Assembly (NCBI GenBank): GCA_039933635.1
Contig: JBDTNQ010000112.1
Coordinates: 1 to 14,763 of the forward strand
DNA from: JBDTNQ01 sp039933635
GTDB taxonomy: Bacteria; Acidobacteriota; Vicinamibacteria; Vicinamibacterales; SCN-69-37
Direction of reading: 5' to 3'
DNA length: 14,763 nt
Below are positions 1 through 5,937 of the stretch, piece by piece (the stretch's first letter is position 1; each line of letters begins with the position of its first letter). The notes beneath the pieces are model-generated. The model did not search any database and was not told the origin of the DNA. It saw only the letters and a program-made list of their open reading frames with translations. The translations under genes and the position numbers were made by a program.

Positions 1-18
1 TCCCAGGTTTCTGAAGTC

Positions 19-32
19 CTGCGGACCCGCAG
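19..32. repeat. short perfect inverted repeat
   Basis: CTGCGG-AC-CCGCAG is a perfect 6-bp inverted repeat with a 2-nt centre at the left window edge. It could form a small hairpin in the transcript of an upstream gene lying outside the window. There is no T-tract on either side, so it is not a convincing intrinsic terminator. The role is unknown. Confidence 0.35.
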
Positions 33-92
33 AACGCGGAACCGCGAACCAGCACCGCGGAACCCGGAACCTCCAGAACCCACAACCCCAAC
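32..92. repeat. degenerate GAACC-type low-complexity tract
   Basis: About seven copies of an (A/C/G)GAAC(C) word follow each other with irregular 5-10 nt spacing (gaacgcgg, gaaccgcg, gaaccagc, gaacccgg, gaacctcc, gaaccc). No open frame uses it. It resembles the second low-complexity tract at 7313-7452 in style but not in sequence. It lies just upstream of the BMC-H promoter and most likely is slippage-derived intergenic DNA. Confidence 0.4.
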
Positions 93-96
93 GTGC

Positions 97-102
97 TACA
101 GT
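97..102 (+). promoter_or_regulatory. -10-like element of the BMC-H gene
   Basis: The sequence TGcTACAGT (extended -10 TG plus TACAGT) ends 10 nt before the ATG at 113. No Shine-Dalgarno is present between it and the start, and no -35 is recognisable at 16-18 nt. A transcript would have a leader of only a few bases. Confidence 0.35.
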
Positions 103-112
103 CTCGATTCGT

Positions 113-421
113 ATGCCGCCAACACCGAAGGACGCGCGACAGCTGCTGCCGGGCGAAGCACTCGGGCTCATCGAAACCCGGGGGTTCGTGGGGATGGTCG
201 AGGCCACGGACGCCATGGTGAAGACGGCGAATGTCGCGTTCGTCGGCTGGCAGAAGGTCGACGCAGGTCTGGTCACCGCCATTGTCCGTGGCGACGTCGC
301 GTCGGTGAAGGCGGCGACGGATGCGGGTGCCGCGGCTGCCCGCAAGATCGGCGAGCTGGTCGGCGTGCACGTCATTCCGCGCCCCGCCGACGGCCTCAGC
401 GATATCTTCCCAATCGACTGA
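113..421 (+). CDS. BMC-H bacterial microcompartment shell protein
   Basis: This is a single-domain BMC (Pfam BMC, CcmK/PduA/EutM type) protein of 102 aa, the usual length of hexamer-forming shell proteins that tile the facets of a microcompartment. The fold signature runs from residue 15: EALGLIETRGFVGMVEATDAM, then the GLVTAIVRGDV strand, the VKAATDAGAAAARKIGE helix and the HVIPRP end strand, all close to family consensus. About 14 residues precede the domain, slightly more than in PduA. The ATG at 113 is the only possible start before the domain and lies just after a -10-like hexamer. It converges with a MerR-type regulator, with 2 bp between the stops. The cargo enzymes are not in this window and should lie to the left, or the gene may be an orphan shell gene. 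The class is certain; the compartment type cannot be told. Confidence 0.95.
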   Translation: MPPTPKDARQLLPGEALGLIETRGFVGMVEATDAMVKTANVAFVGWQKVDAGLVTAIVRGDVASVKAATDAGAAAARKIGELVGVHVIPRPADGLSDIFPID

Positions 422-423
422 AT

Positions 424-894
424 CTAGCGGCCTCGACTGTCTGCTTTCTTTGGCCGTCTTCGCGCCTTTCCCGTGACGGGCTTGAGCGGCAGCCCATCCC
501 CCGTAATCAACGGCTGAAACGGATCGGCCAGCAGGTCGAAAATGTGCCCCTGCTGCGTCCTCAGAAACAGGCCCTTCCCGTCCGTCAACAGCCGGACGTC
601 ACCCGCGTCGTCCAGCGTCTCTGACAGACGACGCCGGAAGTAGTCGCGAAGCGCGTCCATCATCTGTCGCAACGCCAACGGGGTGAATCCGCGACGACGG
701 AGATCGGCGAGGGCCATCAACTCCAGCACGTCGACGGGAGTGTAGCGCCGCTCGGTGAAGCCGCCAGCGCTGGTGCGACGTGAGGCAATAGCAGAGAGGA
801 AGATCCGGCTCGCGTCCCAACTCTGCAGCTGACGGGCGCTGAGTCCGGTGAGCGCGGCGACTTCGCGGGATGTGTAGCTGGTCTTGAGGCGCAT
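424..894 (-). CDS. MerR-family transcriptional regulator
   Basis: The protein has 156 aa. The N-terminal 75 residues form a MerR-type winged HTH: YTSREVAALTGLSARQLQSWD (helix-turn-helix), then RRYTPVDVLELMALADLRRRGFTPLALRQMMDALR (wing and second helix pair). The familiar YxxxGLL of classical MerR proteins is replaced by WDASRIF. The C-terminal half has no Cys cluster or recognised effector domain, so metal sensing is unlikely. It ends in a basic tail (ARRRPKKADSRGR). A -10-like TAGCCT sits 8 nt upstream of the ATG with no SD. It converges on the BMC-H gene, so control of the shell gene is possible but not shown. The ligand is unknown. Confidence 0.85.
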   Translation of the reverse strand: MRLKTSYTSREVAALTGLSARQLQSWDASRIFLSAIASRRTSAGGFTERRYTPVDVLELMALADLRRRGFTPLALRQMMDALRDYFRRRLSETLDDAGDVRLLTDGKGLFLRTQQGHIFDLLADPFQPLITGDGLPLKPVTGKARRRPKKADSRGR

Positions 895-902
895 CTCGCG
901 AC

Positions 903-908
903 AGGCTA
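903..908 (-). promoter_or_regulatory. -10-like element of the MerR-type gene
   Basis: TAGCCT on the minus strand ends 8 nt before the ATG at 894. No SD and no -35 are visible. The spacing predicts transcription starting at or within a couple of bases of the start codon. Confidence 0.3.
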
Positions 909-982
909 CAAGTTGGAGACTGCGAGCTGCAGGGACCGGCTGCGGCTCACGGACGACCAGCCGCGCACAATGGCGTTCGGGC

Positions 983-1288
983 TCATGACTTGGGACTCGC
1001 GGCGCGAAACGCTTTGGCGACCGCGTCCGTCGTGTGCGCCCCGTCGATGTCCTTCGCGGTGATCCCTCCGTCGCTGTGCGTGCTCCATGTCACCGTCACC
1101 TTTCGATAGCTGACCGTGAGATCCGGGTGGTGATCATTCTGCTGCGCATCGAACGCGAGCCGCGTGACGAACGCAATGGCATCCGGGAACGACGGGAACT
1201 CGAGTGTGCGCACCAGCGCGTGATTCTTGACGGACCATCCGGGCAGATCCGCCAGGCGAGTCTCGACCTCAGACATCGGCAGCTTCAT
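983..1288 (-). CDS. phhB: pterin-4a-carbinolamine dehydratase (PCD/DCoH family)
   Basis: This is a 101-aa protein, the normal size for the family. PCD dehydrates 4a-hydroxytetrahydrobiopterin to quinonoid dihydropterin, recycling the cofactor of aromatic amino acid hydroxylases. The diagnostic block is QQNDHHPDLTVSYRKVTVTW followed by STHSDGGITAKDI. The HHP pair carries the catalytic histidines, and THxxGG(I/L)TxxD is the conserved end motif. I chose the ATG at 1288 rather than an in-frame TTG at 1321, because GGGAGGA lies 4 nt upstream and the domain begins at once. It sits 33 bp behind thiO on the same strand, so the two probably form an operon. No phenylalanine hydroxylase gene is in the window, so the physiological substrate is unproven. 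Some family members act in molybdopterin or tetrahydropterin metabolism instead. Confidence 0.92.
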   Translation of the reverse strand: MKLPMSEVETRLADLPGWSVKNHALVRTLEFPSFPDAIAFVTRLAFDAQQNDHHPDLTVSYRKVTVTWSTHSDGGITAKDIDGAHTTDAVAKAFRAASPKS

Positions 1289-1321
1289 CGCGTCCTCCCG
1301 ACGCCAGCCACGGCGACGCAA

Positions 1322-2440
1322 TCAGCGCGTTGCCGACGCGGACGCAAATCGATCGGGCGTTGTAATCGAAAACGCGGGATCGTAGTGTCCGTCCAGGAGA
1401 TACCTGGTTACCAGCTCCGCCGTCAGCGGTGCAAGCAGCACGCCACTGCGGTAGTGGCCCGTGGCGGCAACGATGCGCGGTGCGTTCGTGAAGGGTCCGA
1501 TCGCTGGCACGCCGTCGGCTAATTGAGGCCGCAGCCCGACCCGAATTGCCTCAAGACGCGCCCCGGATGCATGTGGCAACAGCTCGATCGCCCCGGTCGT
1601 CAGCGACTGCACGCCCGCCACCGTCGTGCCTTCATCAAATCCGACGTCGTCTGCCGTGGCGCCGACCAGAAGAGACCCGTCGGACCACGGAACCGCGTAG
1701 CAGTGGGGCCCCCAGACGATCCGGCCGGGCTGGTCACCTTCGCACCATTGCAGATGGAGAAGCTGTCCGCGGATGGGGCGCACCGGGAGCGCCGCGACCT
1801 GGGCGATGCGCACGCGGCGTGACCAGCTGCCCGTGGCGATGACAACCGCGTCGGCGGCGTAGGTGCGGTCCGCACTCTTCACTTCAACGGCGTCGCCGCG
1901 CTGCTCGACGCTGAGGGCCTCCACGGGGAACTCGAAAATGGCCCCGGCAATCTTGGCCTGCTGGACGAGCGCATTGACGAGAGCTTCGGTGCCGACGAGA
2001 CCGTGATCCGGAGTGAAGAGACCGCCGAGAGCTGCGGGCGTGACGCTGGGTTCGAATCCGCGCACGGCGTCGCCGTCGAGCCACTCGGAGTCGACACCGG
2101 TCGTATCGAGCCACACTTTGCTGCCAAGCAGCCGCGCTTCGCCGTCATCGTCGAGGGCGATTTCGAGCGTGCCGGTTCGCGCGTACTCGATGCCACCCCG
2201 ACTCACCTCGAGGATACGCGCAACGAATTCGTCGTACAGGCCGAGGCTTCTGGTGCAGAGACCCAAGAGAGGGTTGTTGCCGTCAGCCTCGATGTAGGGC
2301 GTGAGCATTCCCGCAGCGGCCTGCGAGGAGCCCCGCGAGGGCGACCGCATGTCGAGAACGGTGACCTCAGCGCCGCGGCTTGCGAGCGCTTCGGCAGTGG
2401 TGACGCCGATAATCCCGGCGCCCAGGACAAGGACGCGCAC
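1322..2440 (-). CDS. thiO: glycine oxidase ThiO (FAD-dependent, DAO family)
   Basis: This is a 372-aa flavoprotein. ThiO oxidises glycine to iminoacetate (dehydroglycine) for assembly of the thiamin thiazole ring with ThiG/ThiS. The N-terminus is the FAD-binding Rossmann motif GAGIIGVTTAEALASRGAEV with an acidic end of strand 2 (VLD). The DAO-fold C-terminus contains RPIRGQLLHLQ, then CYAVPWSDGSLLVGATADDVGFDEG, and finally ATGHYRSGVLLAPLTAELV, which is highly characteristic of ThiO. The start is GTG, six bases behind a TAGACT -10-like hexamer, with no SD. phhB follows 33 bp downstream. No thiG, thiS or thiC lies nearby and no TPP riboswitch fits in the short leader. A closely related D-amino-acid oxidase function cannot be fully excluded. 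Confidence 0.9.
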   Translation of the reverse strand: MRVLVLGAGIIGVTTAEALASRGAEVTVLDMRSPSRGSSQAAAGMLTPYIEADGNNPLLGLCTRSLGLYDEFVARILEVSRGGIEYARTGTLEIALDDDGEARLLGSKVWLDTTGVDSEWLDGDAVRGFEPSVTPAALGGLFTPDHGLVGTEALVNALVQQAKIAGAIFEFPVEALSVEQRGDAVEVKSADRTYAADAVVIATGSWSRRVRIAQVAALPVRPIRGQLLHLQWCEGDQPGRIVWGPHCYAVPWSDGSLLVGATADDVGFDEGTTVAGVQSLTTGAIELLPHASGARLEAIRVGLRPQLADGVPAIGPFTNAPRIVAATGHYRSGVLLAPLTAELVTRYLLDGHYDPAFSITTPDRFASASATR

Positions 2441-2446
2441 GGCACA

Positions 2447-2452
2447 AGTCTA
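2447..2452 (-). promoter_or_regulatory. -10-like element of thiO
   Basis: TAGACT on the minus strand is followed by exactly 6 nt and then the GTG start. The same hexamer with the same 6-nt spacing precedes the GTG of the glutathione peroxidase gene. No SD is present, which supports leaderless transcription. Confidence 0.4.
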
Positions 2453-2637
2453 CTCGGGGAACAGGTCCGGGGGTATTCAACGGCGTCTGGGAACGGCCGA
2501 ACGCCGAAAGTCGCACGTCGAAGGCGGCTGCCCGCTCCTGGTGACCGCGGCTGTCCTGTGTCCCCTTCGCGTGTCTGACGAGGTCGAAAAGGAGTAAGGT
2601 TTGGGACGGTACAGGCCTTGCTCCTTGGGCGAACGCC

Positions 2638-3579
2638 ATGACCTCGAAGATTCTCGTTGTCGCACTGGTTGGCGCGGGATGCGTCGGCGCCGCCGGTGTG
2701 GGCGCCTACATGGCGGTCCGGTCCTCGGTGGCCGCCCCCCCGATGGTGGCAGCGACACCTGCGGCGATGTCACCTGCGGCTCCCGTCCCACAGACCGCGG
2801 CGGTGGAGACACCAGGGCCGCAGACCGCCGAACCTGATCCCGTTCCAGTCGCCTCGCCCGCAAAGCCCGGTTCTGTCGAGAGACCCGGCGTCATCCGCCC
2901 GGTCAAGCCCTCTCCGGCAACCACCGTATCTGTTCCCGTGACATCGCCGAAACCTCCGGCCCCTTCATCAACGGCCGAGCCGGAGCCGACCCGCGAGCTG
3001 CCACCAGCCCCCACTGAGTCCGTGTCGACGGCGCCGCCAACTCCGACGTTCGACGAGCGCACGATCGTTGCGGCCTCGGTGATTGGAATCCGGATGGACA
3101 CGGACGTGTCGAGTGAAACGGCGCGAGTCGAGGATCGCGTGTCCGCGCGCGTCACGCGCGACGTGAAGGTCGAAGGCCGCACGGTGATTCCGGCGGGCGC
3201 GCGGCTGGACGGCACCGTGACGATGGTCGATCGCGGCGGAAAGATGAAGACTCGGGCGCGCATCGGCGTTCGGTTCGACACGCTGGTGCTCGGCGAGACG
3301 GACAAGTTCGGCATTCAGACCGAGACGATCTTTCGAGACGGCGAGGCCCCGTCGAACGAAGCCTCGTCAAAGATTGGCGCCAGCGCGGTGGTCGGATCGA
3401 TTCTGGGCGCGGTGCTCGGGGGCCGGAAGGGCGCGGCGATCGGGGGCGCGGCGGGCGCGGCTGGTGGTACGGCCGCGGTGATGGCCGGCGACCGCAATGC
3501 CGCGACCATTCCTGCCGGCACGCCGCTGACGGTCCGGCTGACATCAGCCGTGAACGTGCTCCTCCCTCACGAGGAGTGA
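2638..3579 (+). CDS. membrane-anchored proline-rich protein with glycine zipper
   Basis: This is a 313-aa protein I cannot assign to a characterised family. Residues about 4-28 form a hydrophobic segment (signal anchor or Sec signal; the GAGC before C18 is a poor lipobox). Residues about 30-135 are an Ala/Pro/Thr/Val-rich linker, likely crossing the periplasm. Residues about 140-240 look like a small beta domain with VEGRTVIPAGARLDGTV. Residues about 245-285 are a glycine zipper (GASAVVGSILGAVLGGRKGA, then GGAAGAAGG), followed by a second IPAG strand (TIPAGTPLTVRLTSAVNV). The IPAG(T/A)-plus-strand arrangement recalls the C-terminal half of VirB10/TrbI-like proteins and of acidobacterial envelope proteins. 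No secretion genes are adjacent. It overlaps the sixA stop by 13 bp. An envelope role is inferred. Confidence 0.75.
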   Translation: MTSKILVVALVGAGCVGAAGVGAYMAVRSSVAAPPMVAATPAAMSPAAPVPQTAAVETPGPQTAEPDPVPVASPAKPGSVERPGVIRPVKPSPATTVSVPVTSPKPPAPSSTAEPEPTRELPPAPTESVSTAPPTPTFDERTIVAASVIGIRMDTDVSSETARVEDRVSARVTRDVKVEGRTVIPAGARLDGTVTMVDRGGKMKTRARIGVRFDTLVLGETDKFGIQTETIFRDGEAPSNEASSKIGASAVVGSILGAVLGGRKGAAIGGAAGAAGGTAAVMAGDRNAATIPAGTPLTVRLTSAVNVLLPHEE

Positions 3580-4010
3580 AACCCCCATCGGCGGCGTTCG
3601 ACGAACGTCCCGTCCTCGGAGCGATCCAGCCACACCAGGCCGTGGAGCGGAAACTCGACGTCGCCAGTCAGCGCGTGCAGCAGCGCTGGCAGGTTCGGCA
3701 TGTGCCCGACCAGGAGCACGTCCTGTTCTTCGACGCGTAACACATCGCGCATCCAGTCAGGCGAATCCTCCGGCCGCAGCCCCCGCACCATTCTCAGCGA
3801 CGACAACGGATTGCACACGCGCCAGAACGTTTCGGCGGTCTCGCGCGAGCGGCGTTTGCCGCTGTGCCAGATCGCGGCCGGCTTGACGCCCGCGTCACGC
3901 GCGGCTGCGGCGAGCGTTTCCGCGTGCAGAAGGCCCGCGGACGACAGCGGGCGCTCGGCATCGATGACCGGGCTGACGGCCTCCGCATGGTGCACGAGAA
4001 AGAGTCGCAT
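3567..4010 (-). CDS. sixA: SixA-type phosphohistidine phosphatase
   Basis: This is a 147-aa histidine phosphatase superfamily (branch 1) protein, close to E. coli SixA in length. SixA removes phosphate from histidine of HPt domains or phosphotransfer proteins. The N-terminal phosphohistidine motif is LVHHAEA, with H8 as nucleophile; the usual Arg of RHG is His here. ERPLSSAG follows, then WHSGKRRSRETAE for the SPxxRxxQT region, and LLVGHMPNLPALL with the second catalytic His at residue 103. I chose the ATG at 4010 because the fold begins immediately; an in-frame start at 4061 would run into the divergent MFS gene. The 3' end overlaps the preceding plus-strand gene by 13 bp. The substrate is unknown. 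Confidence 0.88.
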   Translation of the reverse strand: MRLFLVHHAEAVSPVIDAERPLSSAGLLHAETLAAAARDAGVKPAAIWHSGKRRSRETAETFWRVCNPLSSLRMVRGLRPEDSPDWMRDVLRVEEQDVLLVGHMPNLPALLHALTGDVEFPLHGLVWLDRSEDGTFVERRRWGFHSS

Positions 4011-4021
4011 GACGTTCCCGC

Positions 4022-4028
4022 TATAGTA
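4022..4028. promoter_or_regulatory. overlapping divergent -10 elements, sixA / MFS
   Basis: In the 25-bp gap between the divergent starts lies cTATAGTATc. TATAGT (4022-4027, plus) ends 8 nt before the TTG of the MFS gene. TACTAT (4023-4028, minus) ends 12 nt before the ATG of sixA. The two hexamers share five base pairs, so one AT-rich symmetric pocket could fire in both directions. No -35 or SD is visible for either gene. Confidence 0.4.
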
Positions 4029-4035
4029 TCCAGCG

Positions 4036-5334
4036 TTGCCTGCGCCTCGTGTCATTCCCAAGCGCGCCGTCGTGTCCTGGGTCCTCTACGACCTGGCGAA
4101 CACGATCTTCTCGATGGGGGTGGTGTCCCTGTACTTCTCGCTCTTCGTGCAGGACGCCGTCGGCGTCGCGGCCGCGGATCGCGTGTACGGCCTGATTACC
4201 TCGGTGTCGATGGGATTGATCTTCGTCCTGTCGCCGTTGCTGGGATCGATGACCGACCGGGCGGCACGACGGATGCCCTTCCTCTTCTGGAGCACGGGGA
4301 TCTGCTGCATCGGCACCGCGCTCCTCGCGCGCGGCCCCTTTGCGCTGTCAGTGGTGCTGTTCGTGGTGGCGAACGCCGCGTATCAGGCCGGGCTGCAGTT
4401 CTACGATGCCCTGCTCCCCGAGGTATCGAATGAACAGAACCGCGGGCGCATCAGCGGCATCGGCGTCGGAGTCGGCTACCTGGGATCGTATCTTGCCGTG
4501 GGCTTGGGCTTTCTCGTCTCACCCAACGACCACGCGACCTTGTTCCTGCTCATTGCGATCGCGTTCTTCGCGTTTTCCGTGCCGTGCTTCCTCTTCGTCG
4601 CCGAGCGCGGCAATCCCTTGCCTCGTCCGATTCTCACCTGGTCAGCGATCCGTGAGTCGACGATCGAGACCTGGCACGTCGTGCGCGACAGCCGGCGCTA
4701 TCCCGGTCTCGTCAGGTTCCTGGTCGGCCGCGTGTTCTATACCGATTCCATCAACACGGTGATTGCCTACATGGGGCTGCTGGCCGTCAACATCGCGGTG
4801 GCCACCGGATTGACACCCGCGCAAGGCCGGAGCCAGGCACAGCTCGTGATGATGTCGGCGATCACATTCGCCGTCATTGGCGGCTTCGTCTGGGGGCGAA
4901 TGGTTGACGCCATCGGGCCGAAGAAGACGCTGACGACCGTGCTCTGGCTCTGGTTCGTGACGTTCGCACTCGCTGCGGCCACGGCCGGCTTCTCGCTGCC
5001 AATTTTCTGGCTCTACGTGATCGCGGCGCTCGCCGGCATCGCGCTCGGTGGCATCTGGGCCGCCGATCGGCCGTACATGCTGCGACTCACGCCGCCTGAT
5101 CGCATCGGGGAGTTCTACGGGCTCTACGGCATGGTCGGCCGATTCTCGTTCGTGTCCGGCCCCTTGCTCTGGACGTTGGTGATGTACTTCGCCGTTGACC
5201 GCGCCGGCCTCACGACACTCCAGGGCCAGGCTCTGGCCATCGTGTCGTTGCTCGTCGTGACGGTGATTGGGTACTGGATTCTGCGACCCGTGTCGGACGC
5301 ACCTCGCAACTGGGAAGCAAATCCAAGCGGGTGA
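4036..5334 (+). CDS. MFS transporter, UMF1 (Atg22-like) family
   Basis: This is a 432-aa polytopic membrane protein with about 12 hydrophobic segments, the major facilitator pattern. The N-terminus WVLYDLANTIFSMGVVSLYF matches the UMF1/Atg22-like signature (YDxANxxF). The first cytoplasmic loop SPLLGSMTDRAARRMPFLF is the MFS motif A region, and a related loop GGFVWGRMVDAIGPKKT begins the second half. The predicted start is TTG, 8 nt behind a TATAGT hexamer; the next in-frame GTG at 4072 would cut into the first helix region. It is divergent from sixA and converges on the glutathione peroxidase gene, with 32 bp between the stops. The substrate cannot be inferred; UMF1 proteins of bacteria are mostly uncharacterised, and related GPH symporters are the main alternative. 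Confidence 0.88.
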   Translation: MPAPRVIPKRAVVSWVLYDLANTIFSMGVVSLYFSLFVQDAVGVAAADRVYGLITSVSMGLIFVLSPLLGSMTDRAARRMPFLFWSTGICCIGTALLARGPFALSVVLFVVANAAYQAGLQFYDALLPEVSNEQNRGRISGIGVGVGYLGSYLAVGLGFLVSPNDHATLFLLIAIAFFAFSVPCFLFVAERGNPLPRPILTWSAIRESTIETWHVVRDSRRYPGLVRFLVGRVFYTDSINTVIAYMGLLAVNIAVATGLTPAQGRSQAQLVMMSAITFAVIGGFVWGRMVDAIGPKKTLTTVLWLWFVTFALAAATAGFSLPIFWLYVIAALAGIALGGIWAADRPYMLRLTPPDRIGEFYGLYGMVGRFSFVSGPLLWTLVMYFAVDRAGLTTLQGQALAIVSLLVVTVIGYWILRPVSDAPRNWEANPSG

Positions 5335-5366
5335 GTGCGCGCCTGACTACGCGGTGCTCCGGATCG

Positions 5367-5870
5367 TCACGTCGGGAGCGCCAGCAGCGGCACGATCTCC
5401 CGCTCGATGGTCTCGGGCGTGTCCGCGGGTGCGAAGCGCCGGACGACCTTGCCCTGACGATCCACCAGGAACTTCGTAAAGTTCCACTTGATGCCTTCTG
5501 AGCCGAGCAGTCCTTTCTTCTGCGCCTTCAAATACCCGTACACGGGATCCGCGTCGTCGCCATTGACCTTGACCTTGCTGAACATCGGGAACGTCACGTC
5601 GTAGGTGAGCGAGCAGAAGTCGCGGATCTCGGCTTCCGTGCCTGGTTCCTGATGTCCGAACTGATCGCACGGAAAGCCCAGCACGACCAGTCCGTGCTCG
5701 CGATAGCGGCGGTACAAATCCTCCAGGCCCCGATATTGAGGCGTGTACCCGCAACGACTCGCGACGTTGACGATGAGCATCACCTGCCCCCGGTAGTCGC
5801 CGAGCGATACGGACTGGCCGTCAATGGCCTTGGCGGTGAAGGCGAAGATTGAATTCCGAGCTGCCAGCAC
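5367..5870 (-). CDS. glutathione peroxidase (thioredoxin-dependent 2-Cys type likely)
   Basis: This is a 167-aa protein of the GPx/BtuE family, which reduces hydroperoxides. The peroxidatic Cys is C40 in VASRCGYTPQY, Gln is Q74 in FPCDQFGHQEPG, and Trp/Asn are W129/N130 in IKWNFTKFLVD, giving a complete catalytic set with Cys instead of Sec. C86 in DFCSLTYDVTFPMF lies where non-selenium GPx proteins carry the resolving Cys, so thioredoxin rather than glutathione is the likely reductant (family knowledge). The canonical FPCNQF is FPCDQF here. Translation starts at GTG, six bases behind TAGACT and without an SD. No export signal is seen, so it is probably cytoplasmic. The gene follows the DAC gene on the same strand but appears to have its own promoter. 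Confidence 0.95.
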   Translation of the reverse strand: MLAARNSIFAFTAKAIDGQSVSLGDYRGQVMLIVNVASRCGYTPQYRGLEDLYRRYREHGLVVLGFPCDQFGHQEPGTEAEIRDFCSLTYDVTFPMFSKVKVNGDDADPVYGYLKAQKKGLLGSEGIKWNFTKFLVDRQGKVVRRFAPADTPETIEREIVPLLALPT

Positions 5871-5876
5871 CGTATC

Positions 5877-5882
5877 AGTCTA
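5877..5882 (-). promoter_or_regulatory. -10-like element of the glutathione peroxidase gene
   Basis: TAGACT on the minus strand is followed by 6 nt (GATACG) and the GTG start. The hexamer and spacing are identical to those before thiO. No -35 or SD is recognisable. Confidence 0.4.
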
Positions 5883-5937
5883 CTGTTTCCACTTCCCGCC
5901 CTTGGACGTCCCGACGCTCGGATCTGCCATCTTGTTG

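Noticed and set aside
2003..2578. A 191-codon plus-strand frame opposite thiO
   Set aside because: It is a shadow of the ThiO coding sequence in GC-rich DNA and has no recognisable domain.
2441..2637. TPP riboswitch upstream of thiO
   Set aside because: No THI-box elements were recognised and the likely promoter leaves almost no leader. The region shows only -10-like hexamers.
3567..4061. Longer sixA starting at 4061
   Set aside because: It would overlap the divergent MFS gene and add 17 residues before the first beta strand of the phosphatase fold. The ATG at 4010 is adequate.
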